Shown: positions 55,293-64,000 of the stretch, in pieces
Layout of the letters: each line of letters opens with the position of its first letter
Numbering within the stretch: the first letter of the stretch is position 1
Assembly (NCBI RefSeq): GCF_001514285.1
Contig: NZ_KQ949030.1
Location: forward strand, 45,696 to 109,695
DNA: 64,000 nucleotides
Direction of reading: 5' to 3'
DNA from: Streptomyces sp. DSM 15324
GTDB lineage: Bacteria > Actinomycetota > Actinomycetes > Streptomycetales > Streptomycetaceae
Notes under the pieces: model-generated
Told to the model about the DNA's origin: nothing
What the model saw: the letters and a program-made list of their open reading frames with translations, nothing else
The model's database searches: none
Made by a program: the position numbers and the translations under genes

Positions 55293-56798
55293 TCAGCGGT
55301 AGCCGGCGGCGGTGATGTTGGCCTGCACCGCGTTGTCGGTCGCGTCGGAGGGGTAGCCCGCGACGATGGCTCCTTCGTAGAAGGTGCCGGCGCTCAGGTT
55401 GGCGCCGCCGCCGGGCTTGCAGCAGTCACCGCCGCTCCCCAGGACGATGGCTCCTTGTTTCTTCATGGGGCTGTATCCGCCGGGAAGTCCGCCGTCCCAC
55501 AGGGTGGTCAGGCCGCCGGACTGCGCGTTGCCGCCCTTGAGAGCGAACCTCGACGTCCCGTTGTTCTTCAGCATCGCGGTCACGAACTTGCTGGGAAAAG
55601 CCCGCTGCCTTGGGTTCCAGGACTGGCTGCCGCCGGAGTACAGGCCCCACTCGAGATCGGCCTGCACCCAGGGACCGCTGTCGGCGCAGCCGCCGAACCA
55701 GCACTCGGTACCGAAGTTGATCGCGTCCATCGCCCCGGCGGCGTCGGCCTTCCGGGTCGTCTCACTGTTGCCGTAGTCGAAGCAGCAGCCGCCGTTCACG
55801 TGGGTGCCGCTGGTGACCATGTACGCCCCTTCGGGCGCGGCACCGGTCGGCACACCCGTCAGGTGACCGTCCCGCCAGTAGCTGTTCCCGGGATTGATGT
55901 ACAGCGAGTACGCCTTGGTGCCCCCGGCGGTCAGCGACTCGGAGGTCGCCTTCGCGGGGCTGCTCTGACTCGATCCGGGAACCTGGGCCGATCCCTGGTA
56001 CCACAGGTCGTTGCCGTGCCCTGACTGGTCGCGGACAACCGTGATCACGCATGAGGTACCCGCACAGAACGAGTCCTGCGCCGCCGCGTCGGCGAAGCCG
56101 CCGGGCGCCAGTACGCCGATGTCCCGGGTCGTGTTGTCCGAGGAGCGCCTGACCTGGTATAGGGCGCCGCTGTACGAACCGTAGAGCGCCCGCACCGTGC
56201 TGTGCGCGGCCACGCACGGTGTTCCGCCCACGGAGTAGATGTCGCACGGGCCCGACCCGCCGGGCGGAGGCGGAGGTGCCGGGGTGCTCCACCTCTGGTT
56301 GCTCTGGCCGTTGCAGGTCCACAGGATGACCGCGGTGCCATTGGCCGTGCCGGCCCCGTTGACGTCCAGACAGAACCCGGACGCCGCACCGGTGACGGAT
56401 CCGTCCGGGTTCTGTCGCCACACCTGGGTCGGCCGCCCGTCGCACGACCGGATGACCACCGGGGCTCCGGGTGTCGTCCGGTTGTCGTAGGCGTCCACGC
56501 ACCGGGTGCCGCTCATCGTCCTCAAAGCACCCCCCGACGTGAACTCGAACGCCTGATTGACCCGGTCGTTGCAGTCCCAGATGTCCAACGCCGTTCCCGG
56601 CGTATCGAGGTTGCCCTTGACGTCCAGGCATCGCCCCGACGCCGAGCTCACCAAGGTCGCCGCCGACGCCGGTGCCGGCCAGGACGGAGCGGTCGCCAGC
56701 AGCATGGCCAGCAGTGTCATCACGCATACGGTGGCGGCCGCCGGTAAGCGTCGTCCGGGAGCTGCAGGGCTCCGGGGCGGCACGGATGAAGGCTGCAT
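55293..56798 (-). CDS. secreted GH54-type alpha-L-arabinofuranosidase with N-terminal CBM13
   Basis: ATG 56798 (MQPSSVPPRSPAAPGRRLPA) has AAGGA nine bases upstream. A longer frame to 56918 lacks a ribosome site. The protein has 501 residues: signal peptide, then an N-terminal ricin-type CBM13 (GRCLDVKGNLDTPG; GFCLDVNGAGTANG), a proline linker and the AbfB catalytic domain. That domain shows PCDIYSVGGTPCVAAHSTVR, ALYGSYSGALYQVRRSSDNT, CVITVVRDQSGHGNDLWYQG, the likely nucleophile in ADLEWGLYSGG and acid/base in LWDGGLPGGYSPM. The fungal-type CBM42 is absent and its place is taken by CBM13. It is the first gene of the leftward block, so its upstream region should hold the main promoter. Confidence 0.88.
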   Translation of the reverse strand: MQPSSVPPRSPAAPGRRLPAAATVCVMTLLAMLLATAPSWPAPASAATLVSSASGRCLDVKGNLDTPGTALDIWDCNDRVNQAFEFTSGGALRTMSGTRCVDAYDNRTTPGAPVVIRSCDGRPTQVWRQNPDGSVTGAASGFCLDVNGAGTANGTAVILWTCNGQSNQRWSTPAPPPPPGGSGPCDIYSVGGTPCVAAHSTVRALYGSYSGALYQVRRSSDNTTRDIGVLAPGGFADAAAQDSFCAGTSCVITVVRDQSGHGNDLWYQGSAQVPGSSQSSPAKATSESLTAGGTKAYSLYINPGNSYWRDGHLTGVPTGAAPEGAYMVTSGTHVNGGCCFDYGNSETTRKADAAGAMDAINFGTECWFGGCADSGPWVQADLEWGLYSGGSQSWNPRQRAFPSKFVTAMLKNNGTSRFALKGGNAQSGGLTTLWDGGLPGGYSPMKKQGAIVLGSGGDCCKPGGGANLSAGTFYEGAIVAGYPSDATDNAVQANITAAGYR

Positions 56799-56964
56799 TC
56801 TGTTCCTTGGATGTGTGGGGGAAGGGACAGAGAGTGCCGTACCTGTCAGAAGGTGCCGGGACACCCAGAGCATCCACAGGAAACCCTCAGACATCCCATG
56901 CCGATAGTGATTCCACACGCCTCTGACCCTGTCAATAGGCGTTTTCCGCCCACCTGAGCCATAT

Positions 56965-56985
56965 CCATCCCATGTCTATGGATGG
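56965..56985. promoter_or_regulatory. CCATCC/GGATGG inverted repeat upstream of the arabinofuranosidase
   Basis: CCATCC and GGATGG are separated by nine bases, about 170 bases upstream of the first gene of the leftward glycosidase block. It is a weak operator candidate on symmetry alone. Confidence 0.25.
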
Positions 56986-57109
56986 TTGGGCCGCTGTGAC
57001 GGCATGGCGAAACCGCGTCCCGGCGACGGCGGCCGTGCCGGGCGCGGGTGTTCGTTCCGTACGCCGAAGGCGATTCAGTGGGTGGCGCGCACGCTTGGCG
57101 CCGATCACC

Positions 57110-57956
57110 TCACCTGAGGTCCGGGTGCCGGTCGGCGCCGTGGATGGAGTCCCGGATCCGGACGGGGGCCCCGTGGGTACTCTGCCCGGCGGGAGCCTCC
57201 AAGCGCCCGGCCGGAGGCGACGTTGGTCAAGGTGCGCGGACCGTCGCCGTTCCGGCTCGCCCGTCGGCGCTGGTGCGCACGCCGCCATCGGCATCCCGAA
57301 TCTCCGTCCGCGTGCCATGGCCGGGCCTCCCCGCGTCCGCTGCCGTGCCGAAGTACCGGCCGTGCCCAGCGTGCCGGAAGCCGCGTGAGCGGACGGGGCC
57401 GATGCGTCGGCGAGCCCCGGGTGAGGTGCCGGCCGGCACACCGGTGGCCGAGGTCTGAGACTTGCGGCGACGGGGCTCTCCGGGCCAGGGCATGAAGGAT
57501 CAGTCTCCTTGCGGTCGGGCGAGAGGGAACCTTCGGGCGATCGGGCCGGGCGTCGGGAAGATCCCGGCAGGTACCCGCCGGGTGCCCGCGGACGCCCGCA
57601 TCCGGTGACGAATGGCCGTGACCGACGCTGAGCCGACACGGGCTGGACCCTTTCAGGTCAAGGCCCGCACCGACCGCCGAAGCCACCGCTGCAGTCCCGG
57701 CCACCCGTCGGACGCCCCCCACCGTGGTGGGCGCGGCCGCCGGACGTGGCGCCGTCGGCGTGCCGGCGACGAACACGGCTGCGGCCCCCACCCGGGCGGA
57801 GGCTTTCACCCGGGAGCCGGGCGAGCGCGCCCGCGAAGAGACGGGTGCCCCCTCCGGTGAGCGGGCCGGACCGTCCCGGCACCGCACCCTCACGAACAAC
57901 CGTTTCACACCGTCGCGCGCGGACAGCAGGCGCTGTCTTGTACGCGTGTTTCCCAT
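57110..57956 (-). pseudogene. decayed CBM13-bearing secreted protein
   Basis: Within heavily shifted sequence, the minus strand still shows GPRTLTNVASGRALGG. One frame over comes RLEAPAGQSTHGAPVRIRDS followed by IHGADRHPDLR, which is the ricin-repeat pattern (NVASGRCLxxxxGxStxGapvqi). Upstream, RYFGTAADAG and a possible start (MGNTRTRQRLLSARDGVKRL at 57956) appear in other frames. No catalytic domain can be named. A LacI-type operator lies about 60 bases before the possible start, which supports a former catabolic gene. Confidence 0.3.
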
Positions 57957-58013
57957 CTGATCTCCTACCGTGTCGGCGCAACCCGATCGGATCGTGGCGT
58001 GGCGCCCATGCGG

Positions 58014-58021
58014 AAGCGCTT
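58014..58021. promoter_or_regulatory. AAGCGCTT operator core (first)
   Basis: GGAAGCGCTTGTGG contains the AAGCGCTT core typical of LacI/GalR-family operators. It is upstream of the decayed CBM13 gene. Confidence 0.35.
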
Positions 58022-59302
58022 GTGGTGCCGTGGGCGTGAGATGACAGAGAGGTTTCGGGGGGAGACGGTGCTCCCGGCTCCGCGGGCTGTCAAGGGGTGC
58101 GGACCCCCCTGCGGCGAACCTTGTCGCGGAATCGATTCGACGGCTGATTCCAGCGCTTCGGGACGGAACAGGGCACCCGAACCGCTCCGGGGTGGAGGCG
58201 GGCGGACGGCGGTGTGACCGCCCGCCCTGCGAACGTGACCGGCCTCATGGCTGCTTCCGACGGGCGGGCAGCTCGCGCGGTAGATCGCTGGTCATACCGG
58301 TGAGCAGGGAAGGAAGCCGCCGAACCCGCGGGGCTGTGGGCCGGTTCCGAGGGCACTGCCCGGAAGCGGCGCAGACCCCGGTGCGCGCTTCCGGCACCGC
58401 TTTCGCCGCGCGGTCGCCATTGCCCCCAACCCACCGGTCGTGCCATTTCGTCGAAGCGCTTGCGCGGAATCGGTTGCCTCCACACCGTCCGGTGTACGTG
58501 AGACGGAAACGCGTGCGGGTGCCCGCCGCCCCGACGCCGTCCCCCCGGCTCATGACATGCGGGCGCGCTTCGTCCGCCGGGGGCCCGCCACGCGCCGGCC
58601 CGCCGCATGCGCCGCCGGGCACCTGCGTGCTCGTACCGCCCCATCCGCAGGACGCTCCGAGCGCGCCCACACCAACCATGCCAGCTCCAAGATCACCGGC
58701 AGCTTTTCCATCGGCAGGCCCCTCCCCCGCTGCTTGCCTGCCCTGACCTGCGCAGTCCCAGATAGGTACTGGCACAGCCACCGGCCCGCAGCCGACGTTC
58801 TCACTGATCGACGGCTGATCCCCATGCAACGGGCCACTCCACCCCATCAAACAGGCCGCCCTCACCCAGCCCATCGCCAGATCCCGACCAGCCCATCACC
58901 GTCACCCTCGCCCGCTGAACACGGGACTGGCCCGTCACCACGGGGAGAGCGACGGGCCAGAACCTTCGTCCACAGTGACATACGCCGGTATCGAGCCCAG
59001 GCAACGTCGCCGAAGGAGCGGGGTGGCAAGGCTCGCTCTCATTCACCAGTTCCTTGCCCGGTTCGACCAGCGCGCCACCACCACCCTCCTCGCCCTGGTC
59101 GCCCTCGTGTGCGACGTCGGCACCGACCGCGACATCACCGGTCCCGGCCCGACGGGCCCGCCATCCGCTGGCTCGATGGTGAACACACCGTCCGCACCTG
59201 CTGGCGGACCGTGGTCCCCCATCGCCAGCACCGCGTACACGGCGGAACGCGACCCCTTGTCAGGGTCATGGCCCTCTTCTACAGTCCCGGATACAGAGAC
59301 TA
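58022..59302. other. 1.3-kb stretch without a convincing gene
   Basis: Frames here are long but of shadow composition, and none shows a domain or ribosome site. The only structured items are two operator-like sites near its edges and one inside (58454). It probably combines decayed sequence with the promoter region of the cellulose unit at 59417. Confidence 0.5.
58454..58461. promoter_or_regulatory. AAGCGCTT operator core (second)
   Basis: TCGAAGCGCTTGCGCGG carries the same LacI-type core as 58014, 440 bases away, with flanks matching GAAGCGCTTGC-type sites. No intact LacI gene is in the window. Confidence 0.35.
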
Positions 59303-59316
59303 TGGGAGCGCTCCCA
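59303..59316. promoter_or_regulatory. CebR/CelR-type cellulase operator
   Basis: The perfect 14-bp palindrome TGGGAGCGCTCCCA is the known cellobiose-responsive operator of actinomycete cellulase genes. It lies 100 bases upstream of the expansin-like gene, so the unit should be induced by cello-oligosaccharides. Confidence 0.9.
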
Positions 59317-59416
59317 CAAGGGGTGCTCCAGCGCTCGCTCCCCTCACTCCCCTCACTCCGAGAGGAGTCCCACACGAACGTCACGGCGCCCCGTCACGAA
59401 GAAGGCGGATCCCCCC

Positions 59417-60727
59417 ATGCAGCTTCTTTCGATCCACCGCTCGCCCGCCCGAAAGCGCCTTGCTGTGTTGCTGGCAGCGCTTTGCTGTGCCGCGTTACCC
59501 GTCGTGGCCGCGGCCGCCCAGCCGCCCGTCGCGAGCGCCGCCGCCGCTGAGGTCTTGGGCAACGCGACCCACTTCAACGGGCTCGGGAGCCCTTACGGCG
59601 GCTGTGGTCTGCCGCAGCGCGAACTGGACAGCCAGGACTTCGTGGCGCTCAACGTGTTCGACACACCCGGCGACTACTCGGGCTCCTACCCGCGCCCAGT
59701 GCCGGACTCAAAGGCACCGATCAAGGGTGCCTTCGACAACGGCCGCAACTGCGGCCGCTGGGTCAAGGTCACTATCGGGGACTACTGCTCCGGCACCAAC
59801 GACGGCGCCCCTGGCCAGCCCTTCTGCCGCAACGGCTCCTGGGTGGCCGACAAGTACAACGGGGCCACCCTGACCATGCTCGTCGCGGACAGCTGTGCCG
59901 ATTCCAACGCCTGGTGCCGGGACGACCCGAACCACCTCGACCTGGCGACCGATTCCCTCAACCGCTTCCGGATCAACGGCACCCCCGTGGGGGCGATGTA
60001 CCCGGACCACTGGAACAACCGTCATGTCTCCTGGAGCTTCGTCCCGGCCCCGGACTACAGCGGCGACATCCGTATCGGCTTCCTCAGGGGAGCCCAGCGG
60101 TACTGGCCCGCCATCGCCGTCTCCCATTTGCCCAACGGCGTCCACGGCATCCAGTACCTGGCGAACGGCACCTGGACCGACGCCACCATGAACAGCGACA
60201 TGGGGCAGTCCTATGTAATCGGCGCGACGGCCTCCGGCGGAAGCGACTTCACCATACGGATCCGCGACGCCGCCGACGCCTGGCTGGGCGGCGGCCGTAC
60301 GTACTCCTTCTCGCTGCCGTCAGGCTGCGCGGGAGGCTGCTCGCAGGACTACACCGCCGTCCCTTACACCACTGACACCTCCGGAGGGACACCGCCTCCC
60401 ACTCCCGCGCCGAGCCCCTCCGGCAACACCGCCTGCACGGCACAGTGGAAGCTGACCGGCTCATGGCAGGGCGGGTACCAGGCCGACGTCACGGTCACCA
60501 ACACCGGGTCCCGGCCGGTCACCGGCTGGTCGGTGCACCACACCCTGCCGGGCGGTGTGACCGTGGCGAACCGCTGGAACGCGGTGGTGGATCCGTCCCG
60601 CCCCGCCACCACCGTGCACAACGCCTCGTACAACGGCTCCCTGGCGCCGGGCGCGTCGACGACCTGGGGCATGACGCTCAACGGCGACGACCGAGACCTC
60701 GGCACACTCCTCTGCACCGCGTCCTGA
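59417..60727 (+). CDS. expansin-like protein with CBM2
   Basis: ATG 59417 is preceded by AAGGCGG, giving 436 residues. Signal peptide: RLAVLLAALCCAALPVVAAA. The mature N-terminus has an expansin / double-psi beta-barrel look: LGNATHFNGLGSPYGGCGLP, then LVADSCADSNAWCRDDPNHL followed by DLATDSLNRF (the conserved HLDL step). A second beta-sandwich follows (HVSWSFVPAPDYSGDIRIGF). After a proline linker, a CBM2 (ACTAQWKLTGSWQGGYQADV, VTNTGSRPVTGWSVHHTL) targets cellulose. It has no hydrolase nucleophile and should loosen cellulose non-hydrolytically. It is first in the CebR-controlled unit. Confidence 0.8.
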   Translation: MQLLSIHRSPARKRLAVLLAALCCAALPVVAAAAQPPVASAAAAEVLGNATHFNGLGSPYGGCGLPQRELDSQDFVALNVFDTPGDYSGSYPRPVPDSKAPIKGAFDNGRNCGRWVKVTIGDYCSGTNDGAPGQPFCRNGSWVADKYNGATLTMLVADSCADSNAWCRDDPNHLDLATDSLNRFRINGTPVGAMYPDHWNNRHVSWSFVPAPDYSGDIRIGFLRGAQRYWPAIAVSHLPNGVHGIQYLANGTWTDATMNSDMGQSYVIGATASGGSDFTIRIRDAADAWLGGGRTYSFSLPSGCAGGCSQDYTAVPYTTDTSGGTPPPTPAPSPSGNTACTAQWKLTGSWQGGYQADVTVTNTGSRPVTGWSVHHTLPGGVTVANRWNAVVDPSRPATTVHNASYNGSLAPGASTTWGMTLNGDDRDLGTLLCTAS

Positions 60728-60751
60728 CTCCCGCGAGAGAGTGATCACGGC

Positions 60752-61912
60752 ATGACTTCATTACGCGTGCGCCGCCACCGGCTGCCTCTGTGGGCATTGG
60801 TGATGACCGTGGTGGCGGTTGCCCTTCCCGCCATCGCGACGTCGCGCGCACAGGGCGCGCCGACGGGCTGCACGGTCACGTACACCACCAACGAGTGGTC
60901 CGGCGGTTTCACCGCCCAGATCCGCGTCACGAATCTCAGCGCCGCCCTGAACGGCTGGCGGCTGGAGTGGGCCTACGGCGGCGACCAGCAGGTCACGTCC
61001 GCCTGGAACGCGCAGGTCACCCAGTCGGGCAGCGTGGTGACCGCCGTGAACGCCGCGCACAATGCCGTGCTCACCGCCGGCGGGTCCGTGGACTTCGGTC
61101 TCCAGGGCACCTGGCGCACCGCCGACCCCGCCCCCACCGCCTTTACCCTCAACGGCGCTCCGTGCGGCGGAACCGCGACTCCCACGCCGACGCCGACGCC
61201 GACATCCACGGCGCCGGCTGAATGCGCCGGGGCCGGGGCGACGATCTGCTCCGACTTCGAGGACCAGAGGGGCACCGTGCCCTCGGGCGACTGGCAGACC
61301 ACGGCACCCGACTGCCAGGGAACGGGGAGGGTCAGCGTCGACACGTCCGTCTCCTACAGCGGCACCAGGTCGCTGCGCGTCGACGGCGGCGCCGGCTACT
61401 GCAACCACGTCTTCGCAGCCTCCACCCGCGATCTGTCCTCCGTCGGGCCCGTGGTGTACGTGCGGATGCGGGTCCGGCACACCACCGCCCTGCCCATCAA
61501 CCATGTCACTTTCGTGTCCATGCCGGACGCCTCGCAGGGCGGTAAGGCGCTGCGCGTCGGCGGGCAGAACGGCGCGCTGCAGTGGAACCGCGAACGCGAC
61601 GACGCGACGCTGCCGGAACAGAGCCCGGCGGGTGTCGCGCTCAGCACCCCGCTGGCGACCGGCCGGTGGCTGTGCCTGCGGTACCAGCTCGACACCACCG
61701 CCCAGTCCATGCGCACCTGGGTCGACGACCAGGAGATCGCCGGACTCCACGTGGACGGGGTGCCGACCCAGAACGTCGACGGGCAGTGGCTCGCCCGCAG
61801 GACCCCTCCCCGCCCCACCGGCCTGCGCCTGGGCTGGGAGGGCTACGGCACCGGGGACGACACTCTCTGGTTCGACGACGTGGCCCTGGGCTCCTCACCG
61901 ATCGGCTGCTGA
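60752..61912 (+). CDS. CBM2 plus Cip1-like secreted protein
   Basis: ATG 60752 starts 25 bases after the expansin-like stop, giving 386 residues. A signal peptide (ALVMTVVAVALPAIATSRAQ) is followed by an N-terminal CBM2 (GCTVTYTTNEWSGGFTAQIR, GWRLEWAYGGDQQVTSAWNA) and a Thr-Pro linker. A C-terminal beta-jelly-roll of about 210 residues comes next (ATICSDFEDQRGTVPSGDWQ; VVYVRMRVRHTTALPINHVT; LRLGWEGYGTGDDTLWFDDV). This domain resembles Cip1, a cellulose-induced accessory protein described in Trichoderma reesei, with distant similarity to lyases. Its biochemical role is unsettled. Position between an expansin-like protein and a cellulase supports an accessory role. Confidence 0.7.
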   Translation: MTSLRVRRHRLPLWALVMTVVAVALPAIATSRAQGAPTGCTVTYTTNEWSGGFTAQIRVTNLSAALNGWRLEWAYGGDQQVTSAWNAQVTQSGSVVTAVNAAHNAVLTAGGSVDFGLQGTWRTADPAPTAFTLNGAPCGGTATPTPTPTPTSTAPAECAGAGATICSDFEDQRGTVPSGDWQTTAPDCQGTGRVSVDTSVSYSGTRSLRVDGGAGYCNHVFAASTRDLSSVGPVVYVRMRVRHTTALPINHVTFVSMPDASQGGKALRVGGQNGALQWNRERDDATLPEQSPAGVALSTPLATGRWLCLRYQLDTTAQSMRTWVDDQEIAGLHVDGVPTQNVDGQWLARRTPPRPTGLRLGWEGYGTGDDTLWFDDVALGSSPIGC

Positions 61913-62102
61913 CGCCCGCATGGACGTGCCGGGACGACAGGATCTGAACGCGCGGCAGTTGTTGATTCCTTGAGCCGTACGGCGCTCAGCACCCGCCTGG
62001 TGGACCGGTCAGCTGCAGGCCCTCGGCGTGGGCCCTGGCTCACCCGTCCGTCGATCAGATGGGTATCGACCTCATCGATCCCTTACGCAACAAGGAGACC
62101 AG

Positions 62103-63599
62103 GTGAAACGTCGTCACACCTTAATGGCCACTGGAGCCGCCGGTGCACTGATCCTGGGTGGCCTTGCCCTCGCCACCCTGCCCGCATCGGCAGCCGCCAC
62201 CGGCTGCTCGGTCGCTTACAAGGTGCACAGCGAATGGCCGGGAGGGTTCACCGCGGACCTGGACATCACCAATCTCGGCTCCCCCGTGCGAGGGTGGACC
62301 GCGACGTTCGACTTCCCGAACTCCGACCAGAAGGTCACCAACGGCTGGAGTGCCACCTGGGCACAGTCCGGAACCCACGTGTCCGCCACCAACCTCGACT
62401 GGAACGGGACGCTGGACACGGGCGGGTCGGCGTCCATCGGGTTCAACGGTGCGTGGCAGGGCGCCAATCCGCAACCCGCATCGGTTGCGCTCAACGGCGT
62501 GACCTGTACCGGCTCGGTGACATCCCCGACCCCCAGCCCCACCACCACTCCGACCGGCGGTCCCAGCGGTCCGGCCCCGGAGCTGAAGGTTTCCGGCAAC
62601 AAGATCGTCACCGCGAGCGGCAAGCCGTACCGGCTGCTGGGCGTGGACCGCTCCAGCGGTGAATACGCTTGTGTTCAGGGCAAGGGACTGTGGGACGGCG
62701 GCCCGGTCGACCAGGCTTCCGTCGACGCGATGAAGACCTGGAACATCCACGCGGTACGTGTGCCCTTGAACGAGGAATGCTGGCTCGGCCTCAACGGCTC
62801 GCCCAAGGGGACCGCTTACCAGCAGGGCGTCAATGATTACGTCAACCTGCTGGTTGCCAATGGCATCACCCCGATCCTCGACCTGCACTGGACGCGGGGC
62901 GCCTATACCAACGGGCCGGACTGGCACTGCAAGGACGCCACCGCGACCTGCCAGAAACCCATGCCGGACGCGCAGTACGCCCCCCAGTTCTGGACCGGTG
63001 TCGCAGGCGCCTTCAAGGGCAATGACGCCGTCGTCCTCGATCTGTTCAACGAGCCGTACCCGGAGATCGCCGCCGGCTGGGACAAGACCGTCGGCTGGCA
63101 GTGCTGGCGCGACGGCGGCACCTGCACGGGCCTCCCGTACGAGACGGCCGGCATGCAGGACCTGGTCGACGCGGTCCGGGCCACCGGCGCGACCAACGTC
63201 CTCATGCTGGGTGGCCTGGAATGGGCCAACGACATGCGCGAGTGGCTGACGCACATGCCGACCGACCCGCTGAACAACATCGCCGCGTCATGGCATTCGT
63301 ACAGCTTCAACGCCTGTGTGACAGTGTCCTGCTGGGACAGCCAAGTCGCGCCGCTCGCCCAGCACGTGCCCGTCGTCATCGGTGAGTTCGGCCAGGACAA
63401 TTGCGGCTTCGACTACATGCAGCAGTTGGTGGACTGGGCCGACGCGCACAACATGAGTTATCTCGCGTGGACCTGGAACCCCTGGGGATGCAGCAGTGGT
63501 GGCGTGCTCATCAAGGACTGGGCGGGCACCCCGGAACCCGGCGTAGGAGAGGGGCTGAGGGCCCACCTGATCAGCCAAGCCCCCTACCCGACCCCATAA
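62103..63599 (+). CDS. secreted CBM2-GH5 cellulase
   Basis: GTG 62103 has AAGGAG eight bases upstream, giving 498 residues. A signal peptide (LMATGAAGALILGGLALATL) precedes an N-terminal CBM2 (GCSVAYKVHSEWPGGFTADL), a Thr/Pro linker (PTPSPTTTPTGGPSG) and a GH5 barrel. The barrel shows YRLLGVDRSSGEYACVQGKG, HAVRVPLNEECWLG, the acid/base in VVLDLFNEPYPE, NIAASWHSYSFNAC and the nucleophile in VVIGEFGQDNCGFDY. It should be an endo-acting beta-1,4-glucanase (possibly mannanase). It is separated from the Cip1-like gene by 190 bases and may also have its own promoter. Confidence 0.92.
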   Translation: MKRRHTLMATGAAGALILGGLALATLPASAAATGCSVAYKVHSEWPGGFTADLDITNLGSPVRGWTATFDFPNSDQKVTNGWSATWAQSGTHVSATNLDWNGTLDTGGSASIGFNGAWQGANPQPASVALNGVTCTGSVTSPTPSPTTTPTGGPSGPAPELKVSGNKIVTASGKPYRLLGVDRSSGEYACVQGKGLWDGGPVDQASVDAMKTWNIHAVRVPLNEECWLGLNGSPKGTAYQQGVNDYVNLLVANGITPILDLHWTRGAYTNGPDWHCKDATATCQKPMPDAQYAPQFWTGVAGAFKGNDAVVLDLFNEPYPEIAAGWDKTVGWQCWRDGGTCTGLPYETAGMQDLVDAVRATGATNVLMLGGLEWANDMREWLTHMPTDPLNNIAASWHSYSFNACVTVSCWDSQVAPLAQHVPVVIGEFGQDNCGFDYMQQLVDWADAHNMSYLAWTWNPWGCSSGGVLIKDWAGTPEPGVGEGLRAHLISQAPYPTP

Positions 63600-63682
63600 C
63601 CGAGTGCCCAGATTCTCGCCCGGGTCGTCGACGGCGCACCGGCCTGTGCGGAGATCGTGCTCGGTGGCCCACCGCCGCTGGG

Positions 63683-63790
63683 TTACAGCTGCTCGTCTAG
63701 GTTCTGTCTCCTCGGCCAGCGTCGTGCCCAGCTGAGGATGGCGGCGAGGTGGAGTGCGGCCTGGTAGGCGATGACGAGTTTGTCGCATCC
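63683..63790 (-). pseudogene. IS5-type transposase, last 35 residues
   Basis: The reading GCDKLVIAYQAALHLAAILS followed by WARRWPRRQNLDEQL and TAA 63685-63683 is the conserved C-terminal end (RxDKLxxxYxAxxxLAAxxxWxR) of an IS5-group transposase. The rest is displaced by the IS element that starts at about 63791. Confidence 0.55.
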
Positions 63791-64000
63791 TAGGGTCCGT
63801 CTTCAAAGATCATCCGGGTGGGAGATCATGGTGTTGTGGTACGTCGTCATGAACTCACCGACCAGGAGTGGGAGTTACTCGCTCCGCTGATACCCCGGGC
63901 CGCGACAGGGCGGCCCCGCGTGGAGGACCGGCAGGTCATCAACGGGATGGTCTACAAGATCCGCACCGGGATCTCCTGGCGTGACCTGCCGGAACGCTAC
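63791..64000. mobile_element. left end of an IS5-family element, cut by the window edge
   Basis: AGGGTCCGTCTTCAAAGATC at 63792 resembles the terminal repeat of IS5/IS112-like elements, and a transposase start follows 45 bases later. Confidence 0.55.
63836..64000 (+). CDS. IS5-family transposase, N-terminal part
   Basis: GTG 63836 opens MVRRHELTDQEWELLAPLIP, then PRVEDRQVINGMVYKIRTGI and SWRDLPERY, running off the window end after 55 codons. This is the DUF4096-type N-terminal HTH region of IS5 transposases, which in the family is followed by a DDE catalytic part, often in a second frame. It inserted next to, or into, an older IS5 remnant on the opposite strand. Confidence 0.8.
   Translation, partial: MVRRHELTDQEWELLAPLIPRAATGRPRVEDRQVINGMVYKIRTGISWRDLPERY

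Overview
The window reads as a high-GC actinomycete chromosome, most likely Streptomyces. The reasons are very GC-rich codon use with many GTG/TTG starts, a CebR-type cellulase operator, CBM2- and CBM13-bearing secreted glycosidases, a zinc-free L32 ribosomal protein gene beside a CobW-type gene, and an EACC1-caspase-WD40 pair. The many insertion-sequence scars and broken genes suggest a variable chromosome arm or an old integration zone. No species assignment is attempted.

Layout. (1) 1-11 kb is a gene graveyard. It holds the end of an alpha/beta hydrolase, broken XRE/TPR, LuxR and P-type ATPase genes, an intact rpmF behind a candidate Zur box, a broken CobW GTPase, a LysR-catalase-like pair, a secreted hydrolase, two related divergent IS elements, an istB tail and a 35-bp tRNA-Pro-like 3' fragment that may be an old att site. 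(2) 10.9-31.7 kb is a nonribosomal lipopeptide locus. Leftward run a 24-aa leader ORF, NRPS2 (T-C-half C-A[Gly]-T-C-broken T), NRPS1 (C-A[Thr]-T-C-A with embedded N-methyltransferase-T-C without catalytic His) and two decayed ABC permeases. Rightward run a truncated C-domain start, a GNAT, a short P450-like protein, a complete fatty acyl-AMP ligase (FAAL) and the stub of a dioxygenase-like gene. The simplest reading is FAAL, then acyl-T, then acyl-Gly-Thr (or dehydrobutyrine)-N-methyl-X, with no thioesterase visible. (3) 31.7-35.6 kb holds small broken genes and then an overlapping EACC1 / caspase-WD40 pair, a candidate conflict (abortive infection) system. (4) 35.9-41.9 kb has IS630 remnants bracketing a NarL-type two-component system that diverges, across a 26-bp palindrome, from a secreted tannase-like hydrolase. 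(5) 42-57 kb is a leftward block of secreted enzymes: GH43, GH27, two CE1-type esterases, GH29, GH59 and a GH54-type arabinofuranosidase, most with CBM13. It looks suited to arabinose/galactose/fucose-decorated plant polysaccharide, and is interrupted at 45.5-47.9 kb by LacI, GH6, Lon-like and IS5 remnants. (6) 59.3-63.6 kb is a cellulose unit behind a perfect TGGGAGCGCTCCCA box: expansin-like-CBM2, CBM2-Cip1-like and CBM2-GH5. The window ends inside an IS5-type element inserted beside an older IS remnant.

All assignments come from reading motifs and family resemblance by eye. No database search was run. Frameshifts could in principle be sequencing errors, although their number in the decayed zones argues for real decay.
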